Assembly (NCBI GenBank): GCA_965370805.1
Contig: CBDUVZ010000132.1
Coordinates: forward strand, 1 to 7,241
Origin: CBDUVZ01 sp965370805
GTDB lineage: Bacteria; Hydrothermota; Tepidihabitantia; Tepidihabitantales; Tepidihabitantaceae
DNA length: 7,241 bases
Direction of reading: 5' to 3'
The position numbers and the translations under genes are program-made. The notes under the pieces were generated by a model, which was not told where the DNA came from, did no database searches, and was given only the letters and a program-made list of their open reading frames with translations. This document shows positions 1 through 5,533 of this stretch, piece by piece (within the stretch, counting starts at the first letter, position 1; every line of letters starts with the position of its first letter).

Positions 1-308
1 ATACGCCTTACGCCAGAAGCGGGGTGATGGCGGGTCCGGCATTCGGCATTCGGCAATCGTCATTCGCCGTTACGCCGAATCCGCTTGCCGGTGGGTACGC
101 GACCGTGCGTTACAGCCTACCCAAGGCCGGACCGGCGACGCTGACGGTAGTTGACGTTGCCGGCCGGACTGTAAGCAGCAGAACGGTGCCGGCGAGCCGG
201 ACCGGAGCGGTCAACCTCGACCTGCGTTCCCTGAGTGCCGGAGTCTACCTGGTGCGATTCGAAGCGGACGGCTTCAAGACCACCAGCAAGCTCGTCGTGC
301 AGCGCTAA
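1..308 (+). CDS. Secreted/surface protein, C-terminal fragment with T9SS type A sorting domain
   Basis: The frame is open from the left edge of the window (first full codon at base 3) and ends at TAA 306-308, so only the last 101 residues of a longer protein are visible. From about residue 22 the fragment follows the Por secretion / T9SS type A C-terminal sorting domain pattern: a TPNPLAGG turn, then VRYSLPKAG, then LTVVDVAGRTV, and near the end LSAGVYLVRF followed by a final strand KLVVQR. In Bacteroidetes this small beta-sandwich directs export through the type IX system and is removed at the cell surface, where the protein can be anchored to LPS. The N-terminal part, which would carry the function, lies outside the window. 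A GTG (24) or ATG (27) could start a short reading frame, but the upstream open frame and the domain's usual C-terminal position argue for a fragment. The gene is closed by the terminator at 330. Whether this organism has T9SS machinery cannot be seen here; such domains are also annotated in lineages where that is unproven. Confidence 0.85.
   Translation, partial: TPYARSGVMAGPAFGIRQSSFAVTPNPLAGGYATVRYSLPKAGPATLTVVDVAGRTVSSRTVPASRTGAVNLDLRSLSAGVYLVRFEADGFKTTSKLVVQR
41..68 (+). repeat. Four imperfect tandem 7-base units inside the linker before the sorting domain
   Basis: Four consecutive heptamers are visible: ATTCGGC (41-47), ATTCGGC (48-54), AATCGTC (55-61) and ATTCGCC (62-68). The first two are identical; the third and fourth differ by two and one base. 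They encode the low-complexity linker AFGIRQSSFA just upstream of the sorting domain. Because 28 is not a multiple of three, gain or loss of a unit would shift the frame, so the tract could be an old slippage product trapped in a tolerant linker. Chance cannot be excluded for so short a tract. Confidence 0.45.
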
Positions 309-329
309 GCTCGAAAAGCACTAAACCCG

Positions 330-371
330 GAAGGGGCGGCTCTGCCGCCCCTTCTGCTTGTTCCTTGTCTT
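330..371 (+). terminator. Rho-independent terminator after the sorting-domain protein gene
   Basis: A perfect 10-base-pair hairpin is formed by AAGGGGCGGC (331-340) and GCCGCCCCTT (344-353) around a three-base TCT loop. A further G-C pair (330/354) extends it. It is followed by a T-rich tail (355-371, about 10 of 17 bases are T). It lies 22 bases after the TAA of the upstream gene, the normal place for an intrinsic terminator. The T-run is interrupted, so efficiency may be moderate. It separates the upstream gene from the lptFG operon. Confidence 0.85.
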
Positions 372-377
372 GGCCCG

Positions 378-397
378 ATGATAACGTAAGTTATCAT
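378..397. promoter_or_regulatory. Perfect inverted repeat, possible operator
   Basis: The arms ATGATAAC (378-385) and GTTATCAT (390-397) are exact reverse complements separated by GTAA. The element is AT-rich in GC-rich surroundings and sits about 25 bases after the terminator hairpin and about 394 bases before lptF. Eight-base arms with a four-base spacer suit a dimeric DNA-binding repressor or activator. It could also fold as a hairpin in RNA, but no T-run follows. The symmetry is directly visible; the operator role is inference. Confidence 0.4.
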
Positions 398-526
398 TGC
401 CGAGATGGCCGAAACCGGGTTCAACTCCTGCAGCTTCAATCTGTTACCGGACTCACGAGTCAACCCCCCTCCTTCGTCCCGGGGGCCATATACACTCTCC
501 GGCTGAATGTGACGTTCTACCGTGGC

Positions 527-658
527 TCATCCGTCCGATTCCTGGTTCAATCAACCCTCAGACGATGGAGAACGATCTCTCCTGCGCTCGCTGTTCCTTT
601 GTCTGTTCCCTGTTCTGTTCGACGATCCATCCGATTGAGTATTCAACAGACCCTCCGA
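527..658 (+). repeat. Degenerate direct repeat pair, 96-base offset
   Basis: Bases 530-565 and 626-661 share TCC-(G/A)TC-CGA-TT, then (G/A)TT-CAA, then ACC-CTC-(A/C)GA in the same order. That is about 24 of 36 identical positions at an offset of exactly 96 bases. A weaker third copy of the ATT-CGA ... CAA pattern begins near 701, 72 bases further on. Both offsets are multiples of 24, which may be coincidence. No function is evident; it could be a remnant of tandem duplication or of a repetitive coding sequence. Confidence 0.3.
591..620 (+). repeat. CTGTTC short-repeat, pyrimidine-rich tract
   Basis: The hexamer CTGTTC occurs four times in 30 bases, starting at 591, 603, 610 and 615. The tract has only T, C and G and no A until base 622. 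A similar string (TGTTCCTTGTCT) lies just after the terminator at 359-370. This looks like simple-sequence expansion; I assign no function. Confidence 0.4.
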
Positions 659-756
659 GTCGGCGGACCATCCTGTCTTCGCCGCTGTGTTCGATGGGCC
701 ATTCGACCGACTGGTCAAGTCTATCGGCAATTCGCCCGGTCGGTTTTCGCCTTGCG

Positions 757-791
757 TTGACTCAGACAGGTCACTGAGTATCATCTGCCGG
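757..791 (+). promoter_or_regulatory. Sigma70-type promoter for the lptF operon, with a dyad in the spacer
   Basis: TTGACT (757-762, five of six to TTGACA) and TATCAT (779-784, five of six to TATAAT) are separated by 16 bases. Counting seven bases on from the -10 box places the expected transcription start at base 791, which is the G of the lptF GTG start codon. The spacer carries an inverted repeat, ACTCAG (760-765) and CTGAGT (774-779), overlapping both boxes and placed where a repressor would block RNA polymerase. No experimental start site is available and this lineage's promoter consensus is unknown, so this is a sequence-only prediction. Confidence 0.5.
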
Positions 792-2026
792 TGACGATTC
801 TGCAGCGGTCTTCGCTGAAACAGTTCATCCTGCCGTTCTTTTTTGCCATCGTCGTGCTGGCGTTCGTGCTCTTGATGGACCGGTTATTCCTGCTTGCCGA
901 CCTGCTGGTGCGTAAAGGCGTGCCGGTCATCATCGTCGCCGAAGTGATGGTTCTGTCCCTGCCGTTCGTGGTCAGCGTGTGCGCCCCGCTCGGCAGCCTG
1001 ATTTCCGGGGTGATAACGTACGGCCGGATGGCCCAGGATAACGAAATCGGCGTAATCCGGGCCGCCGGGATTCAGATTGCGCGGGTGTTCGTTCCGACCG
1101 CGATCGTCTGCGCGGTCATGATGCTGGGCATGGCGGCGTTCAACGGCTTCGTCGTGCCCGAGGCCCAGCACCGGGTGCGCAATCTCCTGACCGATGTCGC
1201 GCGGAAGAAGCCGGCGCTGCGCATCCGCGACGGCGTGTTCATGAACGATTTCGCCAGCTACATGATTTACATCGGCTCGATTGACGAGCGGCGGTCGCGG
1301 GTGAAGAACGTCGCCATCTTCGAGCGGAAGAAAGGGAAGCGGGCGCCCGGTTTCATCACCGCTCCCAGCGGCGAGATATCCTACACCGCGGACGACCGGT
1401 ACATGATCCTGACGCTGCAGGACGGCGAGATGCACGAGCAGATTGAGGGCGGCTCCTATCGTCGGGTGTCCTTTTCGCGGCACGTAATCAACGTCCAGAT
1501 GGACGTTGACATGATCCGGCGCGACCGGGAGTACCGGAGCGACCAGGAGATGGTGCTGCCGGTCCTGCTCGAGAAGATATCGAAACTGAAGCAGGAGACG
1601 GCGGAGATGCAGGGCCGGGTGGCCGAGGCGAGGGAGGGCGCGGCTAAGAACGAGCCCGGCAAGCTCCGGCTCGAGGAGTTGCAGACCCGGCTGCGGTACA
1701 AGCGGCTGGAGACCGCGCGCTACGAGGTCGAGTTCCAGAAGAAGTTGTCGCTGGCGTTTTCCTGTTTCTTCTTCCTGCTGTTCGGGGCGCCGCTCGGCAT
1801 TCTGCTCCGACGGGGCGGCATCGGGACCGGCTTCATCGTCGGTCTGGTCTTCTTCGCCCTCTATTACGTGCTGCTGCTGGCCGGGCAGAACATGGCCGAC
1901 CAGGGACGGGTGTCCCCGTTTGTCGGGACCTGGCTGCCGAATCTGCTGCTCGTGCTGCCGGTAATTGAGCTCTTCAGCCGGGCGTTCTTCGAGCGGCCGG
2001 TCTTCTGGCGATGGAGGCGGGCATGA
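791..2026 (+). CDS. lptF: LptF/LptG family LPS export permease, first subunit (LptF)
   Basis: A complete 411-residue YjgP/YjgQ family permease. In the LptB2FG complex LptF and LptG extract LPS from the outer leaflet of the inner membrane and pass it to the periplasmic bridge. The family layout is visible: hydrophobic helices at about 12-32, 52-75 and 100-122; a periplasmic beta-jellyroll-like region at about 125-250; then helices at about 318-338, 344-365 and 378-398. Family-typical stretches include DRLFLLADLL after helix 1, GRMAQDNEIGVIRAAG (about 78-93, the cytoplasmic loop contacting the ATPase) and GAPLGILLRRGG (332-343). Residues 256-315 form a highly charged, helix-prone segment that may be a coiled coil and is longer than I expect for LptF. 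GTG 791 is chosen because it gives the family N-terminus and no other usual start lies between it and the in-frame stop at 758-760. No Shine-Dalgarno is evident. It overlaps lptG by ATGA. F rather than G is assigned mainly from gene order. Confidence 0.93.
   Translation: MTILQRSSLKQFILPFFFAIVVLAFVLLMDRLFLLADLLVRKGVPVIIVAEVMVLSLPFVVSVCAPLGSLISGVITYGRMAQDNEIGVIRAAGIQIARVFVPTAIVCAVMMLGMAAFNGFVVPEAQHRVRNLLTDVARKKPALRIRDGVFMNDFASYMIYIGSIDERRSRVKNVAIFERKKGKRAPGFITAPSGEISYTADDRYMILTLQDGEMHEQIEGGSYRRVSFSRHVINVQMDVDMIRRDREYRSDQEMVLPVLLEKISKLKQETAEMQGRVAEAREGAAKNEPGKLRLEELQTRLRYKRLETARYEVEFQKKLSLAFSCFFFLLFGAPLGILLRRGGIGTGFIVGLVFFALYYVLLLAGQNMADQGRVSPFVGTWLPNLLLVLPVIELFSRAFFERPVFWRWRRA
2013..2017 (+). 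promoter_or_regulatory. Ribosome binding site deciding the lptG start
   Basis: GGAGG lies five bases upstream of ATG 2023, inside the end of lptF. This supports 2023 over the in-frame ATG at 2011, which precedes the site, and over ATG 2032, which would be spaced too far away. Confidence 0.75.
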
Positions 2027-3102
2027 AAGTGATGGACCGCTACCTGGCTCGCGGGGTCGTCAAGTTCGCGTTGCTGGCGCTGTTGAGCGTGGTTGTTATC
2101 TACCTGCTGATTGACCTGTTCGAGGAGCTGAACTACTTCACCAGCCGGAAGGTGGGGGTTTTCGTCGTCGTCTACCATTACCTCTGCGCTTTGCCGTCCG
2201 CGATTACGCTGCTCTACCCGGTCAGCCTGATTCTCGGCGTGTTCCTGGTTTACGGTCAGCTTGTCCGGTATCGCGAGCTGGACGCGCTGGAGAGCTCGGG
2301 CATCTCGGTGCACCGGTTGTTCGCGCCCGCAATCGCGGTCGGCCTGCTGACCGTGCTGGTCTACCTGGTCGGCAATGAGTTCGTGTCGATTCCGGCGAAT
2401 GTCCGGTTGAGCGACCTGCGGCGCTACACGATCGAGAAGCGGGCCGTTCCCAAGGCCCAGAAGCGCCGGGACCTGTACTTCGTCGGCGAACGGAACCGGG
2501 TGTTCTTCATCCGCGAGTTCGAGTCGGACGGGGTGATGCGCGATTTCAGCATCAAGGAGTTGAACTCAAGACGGCAGGTGGTGCGCCGGATTGACGGCCG
2601 GGAGGCGCGCTACCGGGACAGCGTCTGGGTTGCATGTGATGTCGTCGTCCGTGAGTTCGGTCCGGACGGCGCTGAGTCGCTTGCCCGGCATGATACCCTG
2701 GAGCTTGCGGGTATCGGTGAGACACCGGCCGATTTCTTCCGGGAGCCGCGGCCGATTGCCGAGACCCGGACCGCTGACTTGAAGCGATACATCGACCGGA
2801 TGCGACGGGCGGGGGAGGACGTTTCGGATGAGGAGGTGGAGTACCATTACCGGTTCTCCTATTCGCTCATCGGGCTGATTGTCGTGCTGCTCGGGCTGCC
2901 GCTTGCGGCGCGGATGCGGCGCGGCGGTGTCATGCTCGGGCTCGGGTTCGGGTTGCTGGTTTCGTTTCTGTACTGGGGCGCAATCCAGACCAGTCGGGCG
3001 TACGGTACGTCGCATCTGGTCAGCCCGGCCCTTGCCGCCTGGCTGCCGAATATCGTGTTCGGGATTATCGCGCTGGCGATGCTGGCAAATGTCAGGCGGT
3101 AG
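2023..3102 (+). CDS. lptG: LptF/LptG family LPS export permease, second subunit (LptG)
   Basis: A complete 359-residue partner of LptF. It starts MKVMDRYLARG, the usual N-terminal DRY motif before helix 1 (about 14-33). Helices follow at about 46-80 (probably one long or kinked span) and 98-120, then a periplasmic domain from about 125 to 275, and three more helices at about 277-296, 300-322 and 338-355. YRELDALESSGIS (83-95) is the conserved cytoplasmic loop expected to touch LptB, and GLPLAARMRRGG (291-302) matches the family motif after helix 4. The start is set by the GGAGG site and the ATGA overlap with lptF, which implies coupled translation and roughly equal subunit amounts, as a heterodimer needs. 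The last 14 bases overlap the next gene. LptB, LptC, LptA and LptD are not in this window. Confidence 0.93.
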   Translation: MKVMDRYLARGVVKFALLALLSVVVIYLLIDLFEELNYFTSRKVGVFVVVYHYLCALPSAITLLYPVSLILGVFLVYGQLVRYRELDALESSGISVHRLFAPAIAVGLLTVLVYLVGNEFVSIPANVRLSDLRRYTIEKRAVPKAQKRRDLYFVGERNRVFFIREFESDGVMRDFSIKELNSRRQVVRRIDGREARYRDSVWVACDVVVREFGPDGAESLARHDTLELAGIGETPADFFREPRPIAETRTADLKRYIDRMRRAGEDVSDEEVEYHYRFSYSLIGLIVVLLGLPLAARMRRGGVMLGLGFGLLVSFLYWGAIQTSRAYGTSHLVSPALAAWLPNIVFGIIALAMLANVRR

Positions 3103-3775
3103 GGTTCTGCTGGTCGGCCTGGGCGCGGCGCTCCTGCTTGCGCCGGCCGGCGGGGTGGAGAGCAGCCTGCCGCTCGCCGGGGTGGTCAGCGACGCGGACT
3201 CGAACTGGTACTACGTGCCGGATTCCGTGGGGGAGACCCGGGTGCCGGGCCTGGTCGTGCTCCACTGCAACGGGGCCGGCCGCGCTGACCTGGATTCGGT
3301 GCGGATTGTCGCGGATTCACTCGGCTGGGCGCTTGCCGCCTGCCGTGCGAGCCGCAATCACCGGGATATCGCGCTGAACGACGCCGACGTGGTGAAGACT
3401 ATCCGGAAGTTCACCGGCGACTTCCCGGTCGATTCCCGGCGGGTGTTCGTTTTCGGTTTCTCGGGCCAGGGCGTGCAGGCGCTGGCGACGATGTTTGCGC
3501 ATCCGGAACTGGTGCGAGGGGTGATGTCGGTCTGCGGCCATCGCGGCGCGGTGGAACTGGCGGACTGGACTGTCCTCGGGCGGAACCTGGCCTACCTGGT
3601 GACCAGGGAAGAGGACTGGAACCGGGCCGAGAACGAGATCATGCTGCGGCTGTTCAACAGTCAAGGACTGCTGACCGAACTGGTTATGACGCCGGGTGAG
3701 CACGGCACCGGCAACCCGCCGGAACTGCTCGCCGGGTGCCGGTGGCTCGACCGGCAGAGCAGCGGCCGGCAGTAG
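3089..3775 (+). CDS. Secreted alpha/beta hydrolase (esterase/depolymerase-like)
   Basis: A 228-residue protein with an apparent Sec signal peptide: a short polar start with one Arg, a hydrophobic core at about 6-18, and a possible signal peptidase I site APA-GG after residue 20. The mature part looks like an alpha/beta hydrolase of the dienelactone hydrolase / PHB-depolymerase-like type. A core strand LVVLHCNGAG (55-64) leads to the likely oxyanion-hole region. VFVFGFSGQG (119-128) is the nucleophile elbow with Ser125. LVTREEDWN (170-178) fits the strand-plus-acid position (probably Asp176), and TPGEHGTG (201-208) supplies the likely catalytic His205. The elbow has Gln rather than Gly at the last GxSxG position. 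ATG 3089 is used because it gives the signal peptide and overlaps lptG by 14 bases; no strong ribosome site is seen, so translation is probably coupled. The substrate is unknown; being behind lptFG suggests, but does not show, an envelope role. Confidence 0.75.
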   Translation: MSGGRVLLVGLGAALLLAPAGGVESSLPLAGVVSDADSNWYYVPDSVGETRVPGLVVLHCNGAGRADLDSVRIVADSLGWALAACRASRNHRDIALNDADVVKTIRKFTGDFPVDSRRVFVFGFSGQGVQALATMFAHPELVRGVMSVCGHRGAVELADWTVLGRNLAYLVTREEDWNRAENEIMLRLFNSQGLLTELVMTPGEHGTGNPPELLAGCRWLDRQSSGRQ

Positions 3776-3814
3776 CAGCATTCCACCCGGAACGCCGGTA
3801 TCGTCTGGACCCGC
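3776..3814. other. Convergent intergenic gap between the two operons
   Basis: Only 39 bases separate the stop codon of the hydrolase gene (+) from that of polX (-). A small CCGG-AACG-CCGG dyad is present but it is short and lacks a T-run on either strand. I see no convincing bidirectional terminator, so the converging transcripts may overlap. Confidence 0.5.
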
Positions 3815-5533
3815 TCAACCGGACTCGAGCAGCCGGAGCAGTCGCTTCAGCGAGAGACAATTGATGATGTCCTTCTTCGTGAGCCAGGCGCGGCGGGCGG
3901 TGAGGATGCCGTACTTCATCCAGTCGAGGTCTTCGACCGCGTGGGCATCGGTGTTGACCGCCAGCTTGACCCCGGCTTCGGCGGCTTTGCGGGCCCAGAC
4001 GTCACTGAGGTCGAGCCGGCCGTAGAAGGCGTTGATCTCGAGGGCCTTATTCTGCCGGGCCGCGGTTTCAATCACCCGGTCGAGGTCGATGTCGTATCCT
4101 TCCCGTTTGCCGATAATCCGCCCCGAAGGATGGCCGATGATGTGGACGAGGGGATGCTCCAGCGCGGCACACATCCGTTCGGTGGCGTTCTTGCGGAAGC
4201 CCTGGTGAATCGAGGCGACGACGAGATCGAGCCGGGCCAGGATTCGGTCCGGGTAGTCGAGCCGGCCTTCGGTGGTGATATCGACTTCGCTGGACTTGAG
4301 GATGCGGAAGCCTCTCAGTTTCGAGTTGAGCCGGTCGACCCGGTCGCAGTGGCGCAGGAGCCGGTCCGGTTCGAGACCGCCCGCGTAGTGTGCGGAGACC
4401 GAGTGGTCGGTGATTGCCATGTGCGTGTACCCGCGCTTCCGACAGGCGGCGACCATCCGGTCAACGGTATCGGCGCCGTCGGACTGGTCGGTGTGCATGT
4501 GGAGGTCACCGCGGATGTCCTTGAGCGTGACCAGTTCCGGCAGGGCGTTTTCAGTCGCGGCGTCGAATTCCCCGCGGTCCTCGCGCAGTTCCGGCGGTAT
4601 CAACGGCAGGCCGACCGCGCGATAGACTTCCGCTTCGGTCCGGCCCGCAATCCGGGTCTTGCCCCGGAATACCCCGTACTCGGAAATCTTCAATCCCTGC
4701 CTCCGGGCAAGTGTTCGCAGCCTGACATTGTGATCCTTGGAGCCGGTGAAGTACTGGAGCGCGGCGCCCCAGGCAGGCGCTTCGACGACGCGCAGGTCGA
4801 CCTGCCGGAGGTCGTGTCCGGTCCGGAAGAGGGCCGAGGCTTTGGTGGTACCGCGTGCGAGTTCCTGGGTGACTTCCGAATGGGACAGGAAGCGTTCGAC
4901 AATCGCCCCGGGTTTGCGTCCGGTTGCCAGGATATCGATATCGCCGACCGTTTCCGCACCCCGGCGGAGAGAGCCGGCGGCAGTAACCCGCTTCGCGTCC
5001 TTGCCGGTTCTGAGGTGAGCGATAACCGTGCCGGCGAGGTCGAGCGCTTCGTTGAGATACATCCGGTCTCCGACCATATCCTTGAGCCGGATTGCGCGGG
5101 CGATATTGGCGACTTTCTTTTCGCCCATTCCGGGCAGGGCGGCGGCAGACCCGTCTTTGGTCGTTCGCCGGAGGTCTTCGAAGTCGTTCACCCCGAGTTC
5201 CTCGTGCAGGAGCCGCAGCGTCTTCGGTCCGATTCCCTGCAGGTCGAGCAGGACGAAGAGCCCTTCGGGCAGTTCGGCGACCAACTCGTCGTATTTCTTC
5301 ATCCGGCCGGTGGCGATGTACTCGTGGATTTTGGCGGCGATTGCCTTGCCGATTCCGGTGATCTCCGTCAGTCGGCTGTCCGCGTCGAGGACTGTGATAT
5401 CATCGGCCAGGTCGGACAAGGCCCGGGCTGCCCGGCGGTAGGCAAGGACTCGGAACCCGGTTTCTCCTTTGAGCTCCAGTCCGTCGGCAATCCGCTCGAA
5501 CAGCCGGGCCAGTTCCCTGTTGCAGGTGGTCAT
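3815..5533 (-). CDS. polX: DNA polymerase X with C-terminal PHP domain (PolX)
   Basis: A 572-residue family X DNA polymerase, close to the 570-575 residues of characterised bacterial PolX. It fills short gaps in base-excision repair, and the PHP domain gives a metal-dependent 3'-5' exonuclease. The N-terminal polymerase part has helix-hairpin-helix motifs at about 55-69 (ITGIGKAIA), 95-114 (LQGIGPKTL) and 132-144 (LPGMGEKK). The palm holds GS (187-188), the GDID pair Asp198/Asp200 and the third acid Asp246 (VDLRVV); YFTGS (261-265) is the nucleotide-binding motif. The PHP domain from about 338 keeps the expected metal ligands: His345 and His347 (DLHMH), Asp352, His377 (ITDHS), Glu416, His443 (SIHQG), His468 (IGHPSG), Asp529 and His531 (NTDAH). 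Both activities therefore look intact. ATG 5533 is preferred over an in-frame start 60 bases upstream because it gives the family N-terminus and length and an ATGA overlap with the preceding gene. No strong ribosome site is seen, so coupled re-initiation is likely. Confidence 0.95.
   Translation of the reverse strand: MTTCNRELARLFERIADGLELKGETGFRVLAYRRAARALSDLADDITVLDADSRLTEITGIGKAIAAKIHEYIATGRMKKYDELVAELPEGLFVLLDLQGIGPKTLRLLHEELGVNDFEDLRRTTKDGSAAALPGMGEKKVANIARAIRLKDMVGDRMYLNEALDLAGTVIAHLRTGKDAKRVTAAGSLRRGAETVGDIDILATGRKPGAIVERFLSHSEVTQELARGTTKASALFRTGHDLRQVDLRVVEAPAWGAALQYFTGSKDHNVRLRTLARRQGLKISEYGVFRGKTRIAGRTEAEVYRAVGLPLIPPELREDRGEFDAATENALPELVTLKDIRGDLHMHTDQSDGADTVDRMVAACRKRGYTHMAITDHSVSAHYAGGLEPDRLLRHCDRVDRLNSKLRGFRILKSSEVDITTEGRLDYPDRILARLDLVVASIHQGFRKNATERMCAALEHPLVHIIGHPSGRIIGKREGYDIDLDRVIETAARQNKALEINAFYGRLDLSDVWARKAAEAGVKLAVNTDAHAVEDLDWMKYGILTARRAWLTKKDIINCLSLKRLLRLLESG

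Larger units (their letters stand above)
372..756. other. Intergenic stretch without a convincing gene
   Basis: Between the terminator and the lptF promoter I see no gene I can support. Two overlapping forward frames (365-760 and 397-777) and a reverse frame (551-784) are open, but their products are Arg/Ser-rich, resemble no family I know and lack the G/C-rich third codon positions of the neighbours. They are probably open because the forward strand is pyrimidine-rich and so has few stop codons. The stretch contains several short dyads: an 8-base-arm inverted repeat at 378-397, GACTC-AC-GAGTC at 450-461, and a C-run/G-run pair (464-468 with 481-485). It also has CTGTTC repeats at 591-620 and a degenerate direct repeat (527-562 / 623-658). 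It may be regulatory DNA, a decayed gene or an unrecognised structured RNA; I recognise no tRNA, rRNA or known riboswitch. Confidence 0.6.

Noticed and set aside
365..777. Two overlapping forward frames (131 and 126 codons) and a reverse frame before lptF
   Set aside because: No family resemblance, atypical composition, no convincing start or ribosome site, and third codon positions unlike the neighbours. The pyrimidine-rich strand explains the lack of stops.
309..790. CRISPR array, mobile element or tRNA in the intergenic region
   Set aside because: Repeats are too degenerate and unevenly spaced for CRISPR, no terminal inverted repeats or transposase remnants are seen, and no cloverleaf-like sequence was found.
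884..1483. 199-codon reverse frame inside lptF
   Set aside because: Its product is His/Arg/Asp-rich without domains and lies wholly within a well-supported membrane protein gene; it is a shadow of high-GC codon use.
2879..3088. N-terminal extension of the hydrolase frame inside lptG
   Set aside because: The extension is Cys/Arg/Gly-rich shadow sequence of lptG. Starting at 3089 gives a normal signal peptide and hydrolase length.
3788..3800. CCGG-AACG-CCGG dyad as a terminator between the convergent operons
   Set aside because: The stem is only four base pairs and no T-run follows on either strand.
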